DNA from: JBALVT01 sp965262875
GTDB taxonomy: Bacteria > Pseudomonadota > Gammaproteobacteria > Pseudomonadales > Halieaceae
Direction: 5' to 3'
NCBI GenBank assembly: GCA_965262875.1
Contig: OZ253569.1
Location: forward strand, 3,410,001 to 3,474,000
Length of the DNA stretch: 64,000 bases
Shown here: piece by piece, positions 53,204 through 60,476 of the stretch
Numbering within the stretch: position 1 is the stretch's first letter
Layout: the number at the start of each line of letters is the position of its first letter
Made by a program: the position numbers and the translations under genes
The notes under the pieces: model-generated
What the model saw: only the letters and a program-made list of their open reading frames with translations
What the model was told of the DNA's origin: nothing
Databases searched by the model: none

Positions 53204-54556
53204 TTATCCGACCACTTTTTGCACGAAAATGCCGAGAATAATTACCGGACATACCACCCGCACATACCAGGGCCATATCTTCCAGAACAGGCCGTTTTCC
53301 ACATTGGGATAGCCTTTGCGTACCTCCTGAAGCAAAGAATCCCGGTGCCATACCCAACCCGCATAGATACACAGCATGAAGCCAAGAAGAGGTTGGCTAT
53401 AGCGCGTGGTGATACTAACTACCAAGCCAAACATTGTTTCAAAGTTGAATAAAATTACCGTGGCAAAGCAGGCAATAACACCGCCAATCATGATGGCAGC
53501 CGTTTTCCTGCCGATGCCATGATCCTCAATGGCATAGGACACGGGGACTTCCAGCATTGAAATCGAGGAGGTGAGGGCGGCGATACTCATCAGAAAAAAG
53601 AAGGCGAACGACACGACAATCCCTGCCAGTCCCATGGTATTAAAGAGTTCCGGCAAGACGGTGAAGATAAGTGTATCTTCGGAAATAAGTGCACCACCAG
53701 CACCAAAGATTTCCACACCATTGTGCTGAGCAACGTACATCGCTGGCAGCACCAGAAAGCCCGCGAGAACGGCGATGGAGATATCGACTATCGTTACCAT
53801 GCCGCCCAGTAGGGGCAGGTTTTCTTTGTCGCTAATATAGGATCCGTAAACCAACATGGTTCCGACCCCCAATGACAGGGAAAAGAAAGCCGCTCCCAGG
53901 GCACCGATTATTAGGTCGGCTGATAGAATGCGACTAAAATCAGGTAGTAAATAGACCTTCAGCCCCACCATGGCCCCATCCAGCGTCAGTACATAAATAA
54001 CTAGTAAGATGAGGGCGATTAGCAACATCGGCATCAGGCGAGCTGACCATCGCTCAATACCCTCCTGCACGCCGCTTGAGATGATTCCAACCGTAAGACA
54101 GATAAACAGCAGCATGAAGAAAATGTTTCGGGGTATGGCGGAAATGGTTAGCCAGTTTGCCGCATCGTGCATACCCACCAATTCCAGGGCGCCAGAAAGG
54201 CAAAACGCGATCATCCAGCCGGCAATAATGGCATAAAAGCTGAGGATCATACTGGCGACAATGAAACCAACGATTCCGGTGCCGGCGCCAATTCGCCGAG
54301 TGATAGTCCCGTTTGAAATCAAACTGAGTGCTCGCACCGCGTTGGCATGGGCATGTCGCCCGATAATCAGTTCTGCCATGAGCGCGGGGTAGGCCAGAGT
54401 AAAGGCCAATACCAAATACACCATCAGAAAAGCGGCACCGCCATTGCTGGCGGCCTGAGTGGGGAAGCCCCATATATTGCCAAGGCCCACTGCACTGCCG
54501 GCAGCCGCCATTACAAACCCAAATCGAGAGCTAAATTCTCCGCGTGAAGACGCCAT
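53204..54556 (-). CDS. Sodium-dependent transporter, NSS (SNF) family
   Basis: The 450-residue transporter has around eleven membrane helices. The opening segment is characteristic of NSS proteins: FGFVMAAAGSAVGLGNIWGFP, holding the Na+ and substrate sites. The TM6 and TM8 stretches are visible at LGAAFFSLSLGVGTMLVYGSYI and LAGIVVSFAFFFLMSIAALTSSI (read in parts). Bacterial members import amino acids or amines with Na+. The substrate is unknown. It stops 9 bp from the LEA gene end (convergent). Confidence 0.92.
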   Translation of the reverse strand: MASSRGEFSSRFGFVMAAAGSAVGLGNIWGFPTQAASNGGAAFLMVYLVLAFTLAYPALMAELIIGRHAHANAVRALSLISNGTITRRIGAGTGIVGFIVASMILSFYAIIAGWMIAFCLSGALELVGMHDAANWLTISAIPRNIFFMLLFICLTVGIISSGVQEGIERWSARLMPMLLIALILLVIYVLTLDGAMVGLKVYLLPDFSRILSADLIIGALGAAFFSLSLGVGTMLVYGSYISDKENLPLLGGMVTIVDISIAVLAGFLVLPAMYVAQHNGVEIFGAGGALISEDTLIFTVLPELFNTMGLAGIVVSFAFFFLMSIAALTSSISMLEVPVSYAIEDHGIGRKTAAIMIGGVIACFATVILFNFETMFGLVVSITTRYSQPLLGFMLCIYAGWVWHRDSLLQEVRKGYPNVENGLFWKIWPWYVRVVCPVIILGIFVQKVVG

Positions 54557-54640
54557 ATAGAGACCTACAGTGTTATTTCTAATTATTTTTGGAGTGTATC
54601 ACGGCCAGAGCGAAATACCGGCTTTGGCAGCCCGCTTTTC

Positions 54641-54671
54641 TTGCATTGAGCTGGGGATATTGTGCTATTAT
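54641..54671 (+). promoter_or_regulatory. Predicted promoter of tRNA-Leu
   Basis: TTGCAT at 54641-54646 and an extended -10 (TGC-TATTAT, 54663-54671) are followed by a GC-rich discriminator (GCCGCCGC), the pattern expected of stable RNA promoters. The 19-bp spacer is longer than ideal, and the extended -10 would compensate. Confidence 0.5.
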
Positions 54672-54714
54672 GCCGCCGCTTCCAAGGGTGGACTTTCGCT
54701 TCACCTCAGTCGCT

Positions 54715-54801
54715 GCCCGGGTGGTGAAATTGGTAGACACAGGAGACTTAAAATCTCCCGACAGCAATGTCGTGCCGGTTCAAGTCCGGCCTCGGGCACC
54801 A
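54715..54801 (+). tRNA. tRNA-Leu (TAA)
   Basis: The 87 bases form a class II tRNA with a long variable arm. The acceptor stem is GCCCGGG/CTCGGGC-type, the anticodon loop CTTAAAA gives anticodon TAA, the T arm has GGTTCAAGTCC, and CCA is encoded. In Pseudomonas it directly follows tRNA-Cys; here other genes and an IS separate them. Confidence 0.95.
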
Positions 54802-54819
54802 CTATATTTAAAGCATATA

Positions 54820-55275
54820 GTGGATTTTCACCAAAAGTGTCGGGCTCTACCCCATTAACGGGGGATGGGCATTCATACGTACACGATTGATTATCCCATC
54901 CCACCCACAGTGGGTCAGTACTCTCAACCGATAATTCTCAAAGTTCCTAAAACCATAGGCCCTTCTCGAGATCATTTCCATCTTGTTGTGGAAGCCTTCG
55001 GTGATGCCATTGGTTTTGCTGAATCGCCACATAGCGATGATGGGTTCCATCCACCTTGTCAATGTCTTGGCCAGCGCCCGTAGCGGGCTATCCCGCAGCT
55101 GTTCAAGCAGCTCGAAGTACCGTGGCAGTTTTGCCTTCATACGCCTGGCTGTGAGGGTTTTTAGCAGCGTAAAGCGCATCAGCTTTTGCTTAGCCACATC
55201 GCAGGCCATCTTGATGGCTAATGCACAATTCAAGACCTGACACTTTTTTGCTTCTTTGCTCAGAATTTCTCGCAA
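54820..55275 (-). pseudogene. ISL3-family transposase, C-terminal fragment
   Basis: The 142-residue frame (55275-54847) ends in the ISL3-type C terminus: WRFSKTNGITEGFHNKMEMI then RRAYGFRNFENYRLRVL. An ISL3-like end (GGATTTTCACCAAAAGTG) lies near 54821-54840, just 20 bp after tRNA-Leu. The N-terminal two thirds of the transposase are missing, with loss of similarity around 55220. It is a dead remnant. Confidence 0.8.
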
Positions 55276-55345
55276 TCACCAGCAGAGTATTGCCAGAGTC
55301 AGGTGGGAATACCGGGGGTGGCCAGGCCATCCCCCGGGAAGTTGC

Positions 55346-55816
55346 CTAGATGCTCAATTGACCCGAGCGCAGCAAGTAAGAGAGCTCGGCGCGCTGCTCG
55401 GCATTGAGCATCGCATGAGTTTTGCTCAGCGTGTCGAGAATCTCATTGCGCAGACGCTCACCACTCTCTAGCCTGGTACGCAACGCCTCTTCGGCTTTGC
55501 CAGTATCGAAAGTGTCGCCGTCGAGCGAATCAGCAAGCTCGGCCACGGAGCGCTCCCAGTCGACCACCGCCTGTGCGCGTTCGGTTTTCAGGCGCGCGAG
55601 CATCTCAGCCAACTGACGCAACTGATCATCGTCGAGATCTAGTCGATCACTCATAAACCTCAGTGGCCGACGTACACCGAACACCGAGCTATGGCCAAAC
55701 AGACCATGGCCGGAACGGCGTGACTCGTAGCAAGTGCTGCGTGATTTTTGGGGTGATTGAGGGCCAGCATAGGCCCAGCGGGGGCGCGTGCACCCCCAAT
55801 AGTAGCGTGCAAACAT
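55346..55816 (-). CDS. Spy/CpxP-like (heavy-metal sensor type) protein
   Basis: ATG 55816 was chosen because GGAG lies 6 nt upstream. The product is 156 residues. The N-terminal third is Gly/Arg/Tyr-rich and the rest is a long helical domain (DDDQLRQLAEMLARLKTERA, AEEALRTRLESGERLRNEIL, NAEQRAELSYLLRSGQL). The RRPLRF segment and the C-terminal pattern match small Spy/CpxP-related proteins annotated as heavy-metal sensors. No typical signal peptide is visible, so its location is uncertain. It is surrounded by mobile-element pieces and may be cargo. Confidence 0.7.
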   Translation of the reverse strand: MFARYYWGCTRPRWAYAGPQSPQKSRSTCYESRRSGHGLFGHSSVFGVRRPLRFMSDRLDLDDDQLRQLAEMLARLKTERAQAVVDWERSVAELADSLDGDTFDTGKAEEALRTRLESGERLRNEILDTLSKTHAMLNAEQRAELSYLLRSGQLSI

Positions 55817-55928
55817 AGTACTCTCCTTCGCCAGGGCATGTCGCACCGGGCGGGTGTTGTCGCGCGGGCCCGATGCCTCGCGCTAAAAACAGAATACGCC
55901 TGTTGGGGCGGCGAGGGAAGCCGGAGTC

Positions 55929-55953
55929 TTTTCCAATATGAAATGAGCCTGAA
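55929..55953 (+). repeat. Left 25-bp terminal inverted repeat of the integrase-type IS
   Basis: These 25 bases are the exact reverse complement of 57299-57323. A similar but imperfect copy of the inner part (CATAAAATGAGCCTGAAA) lies at about 55983-56000. Confidence 0.92.
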
Positions 55954-56030
55954 ACCCGGGAATGTGGCGGAAGTTGATTCCAACATAAAATGAGCCTGAA
56001 ATAGTCCTTGTAGTCGTTCATGATCAGCGG

Positions 56031-57287
56031 ATGAAAACGATCATGAGCTTAGAACATCTGAATACCCTGGGTGCCATCAAACAGTTTCTCGACGGCACAC
56101 AGGAAGTAGCCTCCAACGTGGCCACTGAGAAATCTGAACGCTATCGCTGGGTACAGAAGGCACTGGTGAAGCACCGATACTTACAGCTTGGCAAAACAGA
56201 CCGGGGAACCGTCACCCGCTACCTGATAAAGGTAACCGGCTACTCCCTGGCCCAGACCAGGCGCCTGATACGCCAATACGTCAAAACAGGCACCGTCTCG
56301 GTGAAACCAGCTCGGCGTAATGGCTTCAAGCGCGCCTACACTGACGCCGATATACGCCTATTGGCGAGTATGGATGAGCGACATGGTCAGCCCAGCGGCG
56401 CGGTACTTAAAAAGCTCTGTGAGCGGGCTTATCAGCGCTTTGGCCAAGCCGACTATCGACGCCTGGCGGGTATTTCGGTTTCTCACCTGTACAACCTGCG
56501 GGCCTCCAAGACCTACCAGAGGCAGCGCTGTGTCTTGACAAAGACACGACCTAAGGCCGCCTCTATTGGCCAGCGGCGCAAACCTTGCCCGAACGATCAA
56601 CCAGGCTATATCCGCATTGACTCTGTCCATCAAGGTGATCAGGACAAACGCAAAGGAATCTACCACGTCAATGCCGTGGATGAGGTGACACAGTTCCAGA
56701 TCATCGTCACGCTGGAACGTATTAGCGAGGCGTTTATGCTGCCAGCCCTAAGGCAGATTCTGGCTGCCTTCCCCTTTAAAATACGGGGCTTTCACGCAGA
56801 CAATGGCGGCGAATATATCAACTACACCGTTGCTGAGCTTCTGGACAAGTTGCACATTGAATTTACCAAATCACGGCCCCGGCACAGTAACGACAATGGT
56901 TTGGTTGAGAGTAAAAATGGCTCGGTCATTCGCAAACTCTATGGCTATACCCACATACCTCAGCAGTACGCCACGGATTTCACTGAACTCAATAGCCATC
57001 AAGTCTACCGATACGTCAATTTCCACCGGCCCTGCTATTTCCCCACCACCATTATTGATGAGAAGGGCAAGGAGCGGAAGAAATACCGCTACGACGACAT
57101 GATGACACCCTATGAGAAATTCCGCTCCCTGGCCAAACCCAGCCAATATTTAAAGCCGGGAATCACCTTTAGAAATCTGGATGCATTCGCCAATGAAATG
57201 ACGGACAATGAGGCCGCTGAACAACTAAATTCAGCACGAGATCACTTATTTCAGCAACTCCATGAGCGACTCAAGATAAGGGCTTAA
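56031..57287 (+). CDS. DDE transposase with integrase core domain
   Basis: The 418-residue protein starts at ATG 56031. The N-terminal part has a helix-turn-helix (LIKVTGYSLAQTRRLIRQYV). A second DNA-binding region lies around residues 135-155. The rve integrase core follows: D at RIDSVHQGDQDKRKG, D at GFHADNGGEYIN, E at NGLVESKNGSVIRK. These are the DDE residues. It is a transposase of the IS481/ISNCY-like group; the exact family needs a database. The gene is intact, so the element may be active. Confidence 0.9.
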   Translation: MKTIMSLEHLNTLGAIKQFLDGTQEVASNVATEKSERYRWVQKALVKHRYLQLGKTDRGTVTRYLIKVTGYSLAQTRRLIRQYVKTGTVSVKPARRNGFKRAYTDADIRLLASMDERHGQPSGAVLKKLCERAYQRFGQADYRRLAGISVSHLYNLRASKTYQRQRCVLTKTRPKAASIGQRRKPCPNDQPGYIRIDSVHQGDQDKRKGIYHVNAVDEVTQFQIIVTLERISEAFMLPALRQILAAFPFKIRGFHADNGGEYINYTVAELLDKLHIEFTKSRPRHSNDNGLVESKNGSVIRKLYGYTHIPQQYATDFTELNSHQVYRYVNFHRPCYFPTTIIDEKGKERKKYRYDDMMTPYEKFRSLAKPSQYLKPGITFRNLDAFANEMTDNEAAEQLNSARDHLFQQLHERLKIRA

Positions 57288-57298
57288 TACACCCTCCC

Positions 57299-57323
57299 TT
57301 CAGGCTCATTTCATATTGGAAAA
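57299..57323 (+). repeat. Right 25-bp terminal inverted repeat of the integrase-type IS
   Basis: The exact reverse complement of 55929-55953. It lies 12 bp after the transposase stop and 3 bp before the truncated IS21 end. Confidence 0.92.
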
Positions 57324-57326
57324 TAC

Positions 57327-57605
57327 TGAGGGCTGGATTTATTCCCATTATGTGCAACACTTAACGGGTCGTGCACCTGCACGGTTTTTTTGGGTATGGC
57401 GCCAGCGTTGACCGTCAAATCTGTGGTGGCGTCATACCGTTCTCAGCGACACTTATTCTTATAGTCCCTACGCTTGAATCGTGCCTGCTTATTGGTCGCT
57501 CTTGAGTGTGACTGGGCCGCAGTTCTACCGCGCCGATTCTAATACGCCGAGATCCGTCTATTTCAAAATTCGGCAAATAGCTGCGGTTTTGGAGTGGCGT
57601 CTACA
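57327..57605 (+). repeat. Severed IS21 right end (279-bp repeat, copy 2)
   Basis: This is the same sequence as 52713-52991, ending at the same IS terminus (GGCGTCTACA at 57605). The rest of this second IS21 copy is gone. It stops 3 bp from the right inverted repeat of the integrase-type IS. It has inserted in the C-terminal end of the reverse transcriptase fragment at 57606. Confidence 0.9.
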
Positions 57606-57991
57606 CCAGAAAACGATCTGATCAATTTTACTGTAAACCATGGCGGTAAAATCAGTATGACGATAGAACTGCGCCCAGCCTTTTAACTTCCGGTTGAGTT
57701 GCTCTACCTTGTCTATCTTACTACGACTGTAGTCACCCGATAACAACGTGCTCAATGAATGGGCGAACGCCTTGGCCTTGTCCATCGGTATTCCTGAGAC
57801 CACGCGCATGTTGCCTTTCGGACCACGTTTTCGAATGATCCGGTGACCCAGAAACACAAAGCCATCATTGACATGAGTAATATGGGATTTTTCCATATTC
57901 ATGGTGAGCCTCAACTTGCCTTCCAGAAACGCACGACACTGATCACGTACGGTTTCAGCCTCCTGTTTGGTGCCTTTGACAATGACAACAA
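57606..57991 (-). pseudogene. Group II intron reverse transcriptase, C-terminal fragment
   Basis: The 128 codons read from LVVIVKGTKQEAETV, the segment just after the YADD motif. They continue with NMEKSHITHVNDGFVFLGHR and the maturase domain (KLKGWAQFYRHTDFTAMVY), ending at IVFW. The upstream side is cut by a complete group II intron (57992-59859) and the downstream side by the IS21 end at 57605. The fragment is not the intron's own RT: its sequence is different from that at 58069-59316. It is dead. Confidence 0.85.
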
Positions 57992-58031
57992 GGTGAGTCA
58001 GCAAAGGGAACCTCCCCCTCGGCTGCTCTCA

Positions 58032-58065
58032 GAACCCAGCGTGAACCTCTCAGCTCACTGGGCTC
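58032..58065 (-). ncRNA. Group II intron domain V
   Basis: On the minus strand, 34 nt begin GAGCCCAG and end CTGGGTTC, forming a 34-nt stem-loop with an internal bulge and terminal GAGA-type loop. The AGC catalytic triad lies near the 5' side. Length and fold match domain V exactly. It lies just after the RT stop. Confidence 0.85.
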
Positions 58066-58068
58066 CCA

Positions 58069-59316
58069 TTATCCAACCATCGGCCGAACACCCAGCTTCC
58101 AATGCGGAAACATGCCGGGATGCATGTTAGCAATATCCCCAAGCCTGTGCTCCGCCCGTCTTCTATGGTGTTTAAGCTTTTTGTATTTCCTCATCGCCCA
58201 CAAACAAAGCTTGCGATTGATGTGCTTTAATGTCGGGTACATCGCTGATTTATAAAAACGCCCATAGTAATTAATCCAACCTTGGATCTTCGCCCTAAAC
58301 ATGTGGGCCAGATCAAGTAGTGATTTGTCGCTGCGTAAATGCAACTTCCAACGCCTCACTTCTTGCCTGATCGCCTTTCCTGCCGTGGCGCTCATCGCTG
58401 GACTGAAATTAATGAAGTACTTACCCCACCTGTTTTTCGACCGTCTTGGGCGAAATGTATAACCCAGGAAATCAAAACTCGTGACAGCGTGTTCCTCCGT
58501 CCTATCATCATCTTTACAATAAACAATCTTCGTCTTATCAGGGTGCATTTCCAAGCCGCATTCCTGCAGCCTGTTCGCCAGTGCGACCTTTACCATTTTC
58601 GCATCTGCCTCACTGTGGCAGTGGACAAGCCCATCGTCGGCGTACCGACAGAAGGGTTTGCCCGGAAAGTGTCTTTCCACCCACTTATCAAAAGCGTAAT
58701 GCATAAACAGATTGGATAATACTGGACTGATCACGCCTCCCTGAGGCACGCCTCGTTTACGGTTAATTGTCGTGCCATCCTCTAGTTGAATCGGCCCTGT
58801 TAACCAGCGCTCGATATACAGAAGTAACCAACGATTATCCGTATGCTTCTTCACCGCTTTCATCAGTAACTGATGGTCAATGTTGTCAAACAGGCCTTTG
58901 ATGTCAAATTCAAGCACCCAGTCCTGACGCCAACACCGTTTCCGGGTGACTTCCAGCGCCATGTGTGCTGATTTGTTCGGCCTGTAGCCGTAGGAGTCCG
59001 CATGAAAATGCGGTTCTACCAGCGGCTCAAAGTGCAACTTCGCCACCATCTGAGCTACCCGATCAGAAACCGTGGGTATGCCCAGCTTCCTTTCCCCACC
59101 CGTTTTCTTCGGTATTGCTACCGTTTTTACTGCCGGAGGGAAATAACTACCGGATGACATGCGATTCCAAAGCTTAAAGAGATTACCTTTGAGATTTGAC
59201 TCAAATTGCTCAATGGTCTCACCATCAACGCCAGGGGCGCCTTTGTTGGCTTTGACCAATTCCCATGCTCGTACTATATCATGCTTGGAAATCTCAAATG
59301 GTTTTGTTGTCTTCAA
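58069..59316 (-). CDS. ltrA: Group II intron reverse transcriptase/maturase
   Basis: The start is TTG 59316, with GGAGG 5 nt upstream. The 415-residue protein has RT motifs: GAPGVDGETIEQF, IPKKTGGERKLGIPTVSDRV, the RT-2/3 part (FDIKGLFDNIDH), RGVPQGGVISPVLSNLF and the catalytic YADD (CRYADDGLVHC). The maturase/thumb part (GWINYYGRFYKSAMYPTLKHI) follows, and the protein ends LGVRPMVG. There is no visible HNH endonuclease domain. It splices and mobilises the intron that carries it. Confidence 0.95.
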   Translation of the reverse strand: MKTTKPFEISKHDIVRAWELVKANKGAPGVDGETIEQFESNLKGNLFKLWNRMSSGSYFPPAVKTVAIPKKTGGERKLGIPTVSDRVAQMVAKLHFEPLVEPHFHADSYGYRPNKSAHMALEVTRKRCWRQDWVLEFDIKGLFDNIDHQLLMKAVKKHTDNRWLLLYIERWLTGPIQLEDGTTINRKRGVPQGGVISPVLSNLFMHYAFDKWVERHFPGKPFCRYADDGLVHCHSEADAKMVKVALANRLQECGLEMHPDKTKIVYCKDDDRTEEHAVTSFDFLGYTFRPRRSKNRWGKYFINFSPAMSATAGKAIRQEVRRWKLHLRSDKSLLDLAHMFRAKIQGWINYYGRFYKSAMYPTLKHINRKLCLWAMRKYKKLKHHRRRAEHRLGDIANMHPGMFPHWKLGVRPMVG

Positions 59317-59859
59317 AAATTCCTCCCACTTGCGTGGTTGATAGTTAAATTCAACTGAATAACTGACCCCCTTTGCTCCAGCGCCATTACAGCGCTTTCA
59401 TCACTACTACGGGATCATCCGTCCCTGTGCCTCGCATCGGTACTCAGACTCTTGCAGGGTCTCTGCTTGAGTTTCTCCCTTTACATCGAGGCGACAGGTT
59501 CCCACGTTCCACACAAAAGCCTGTGCTAAGTTCACGCCTTCTCCATGCCGGATGCCGCTTGGGCAGTAAACAGGTCTTCCCCCAAACTTATCCCGAGTTA
59601 ACGACTCCCCCTCGGTTTTGACATCATCACTACGCTTTCGACACGTCATCAAAGGTTCATTTACATTCGCCTCCATAACACCTACCTGACAAAGTCATGC
59701 TTTGCCTTTTCCTTAACGCTCACCACCAAGGCTCTTTACCTTCGCAGCTTAAGGTGGTTTGAAGCCTCCTCCTGTAAGGCGGCTCCGAGGGGCCTACCCT
59801 CATCTTCAGTGCAGCACGCACAAGTGTTGCTTACGCAACAGTCTGTGCTCGTGGCACAC
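59317..59859 (-). other. Noncoding 5' region of the group II intron (domains I-IV)
   Basis: These 543 bases have no gene. They are the 5' structured part of the intron, read on the minus strand from GTGTG at 59859 to the RT ribosome site at 59325. Strong stem-forming runs are visible (for example CCACCTTAAGCTGCGAAGG and TTGGTGGTGAGCG). The detailed folding was not resolved by eye. Confidence 0.7.
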
Positions 59860-60050
59860 CGCCATCGGCCTACCTTGTTGACATCAATTTCCAGCTCTTC
59901 AGCAATTTTGTAGTTGGGAACATTTTTTGCAGCGAGCAAAATAATCCTTGAGCGCTCTACCAATCGAACCGGTGTCGTTTTGCTTCTAACATTTTTTTCC
60001 AACTGCTTTTTCTCTTGCGCTGTTAAAGTTATATTTATTTGGGCGGGCAT
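59860..60050 (-). pseudogene. IS630-family transposase, N-terminal fragment
   Basis: The frame from ATG 60050 reads MPAQINITLTAQEKKQLEKN and the HTH-type stretch VERSRIILLAAKNVPNYKIAEELEIDVNKVGRWR (in two parts). This is the typical start of an IS630 transposase. It then runs into the intron 5' end at 59859, where IS630 identity is lost. The remaining transposase is missing. An in-frame ATG at 60083 is a less likely start. Confidence 0.8.
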
Positions 60051-60139
60051 TAGCTTCACACGGGTAGTGAATGAAGTAATCATTATATCATTAATCTGTT
60101 TAATACACTACACTAGTTGCGGGAAAGGACTAACAAAGT

Positions 60140-60349
60140 ATGGAAAACAAAGACCTGCTGGAAGCCATCAATCAGGTAATGCCCTACGGCAAGTACAAGG
60201 GCCGTCAGCTACTTGATCTCCCCGAGCCCTATCTGGTGTGGTATCACAGTAAGGGCTTTCCCCAGGGCAAGTTGGGTGCGCAACTGGCGTTGATCTATGA
60301 GGTTAAACTCAACGGACTGGAGGGGATGCTAAGGCGCTTCCAGCGGTAA
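60140..60349 (+). CDS. DUF3820 family protein
   Basis: The 69-residue protein carries the DUF3820 core: MPYGKYKGRQLLDLPEPYLVW and FPQGKLGAQLALIYEVK. The family is annotated in some species as a putative quorum-regulated factor, but no reaction is known. It starts behind a GAAAGGA site. It is the first ordinary gene after the mobile region. Confidence 0.9.
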   Translation: MENKDLLEAINQVMPYGKYKGRQLLDLPEPYLVWYHSKGFPQGKLGAQLALIYEVKLNGLEGMLRRFQR

Positions 60350-60476
60350 TAAACGTATATCTGCAACGAGCTAAGGGATCAGCTTAGATTCCAGTTGCAA
60401 GCGCAGTGGTGTGAATTGGGAATTGGCCGGGGACAGGTATACAATGCTGGCCGGCTCCTAAAACACAGATACCCTA

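Larger units (their letters stand above)
55929..57323 (+). mobile_element. Integrase-type insertion sequence, 1395 bp, complete
   Basis: The ends are a perfect 25-bp inverted repeat (55929-55953 and 57299-57323), and a single full-length DDE transposase gene lies between them. No clear target duplication is visible (left flank GAGTC, right flank TACTG). A second, diverged copy of the left repeat lies about 50 bp inside. The right end is 3 bp from the severed IS21 end, so it probably cut that element or formed the break point. Confidence 0.9.
57992..59859 (-). mobile_element. Group II intron, complete, with its own reverse transcriptase
   Basis: The proposed 5' end is GTGTG at 59859 (minus strand), matching the GUGYG rule. 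The 3' end is near AC at 57992. It holds an RT/maturase gene and a 34-nt domain V (58032-58065), with a domain VI hairpin (stem CAGC/GCTG and CGAGGG/CCCTTTG) just after. The region 59317-59859 is the structured 5' part (domains I-IV). Length is about 1.87 kb, normal for a bacterial group II intron. An alternative 5' start, GTGCG at 59821, cannot be ruled out. The two flanks belong to different genes (see findings). Confidence 0.8.

Noticed and set aside
59407..59676. 89-residue minus-strand frame in the group II intron 5' region
   Set aside because: It lies in the structured noncoding part of the intron and resembles no protein.
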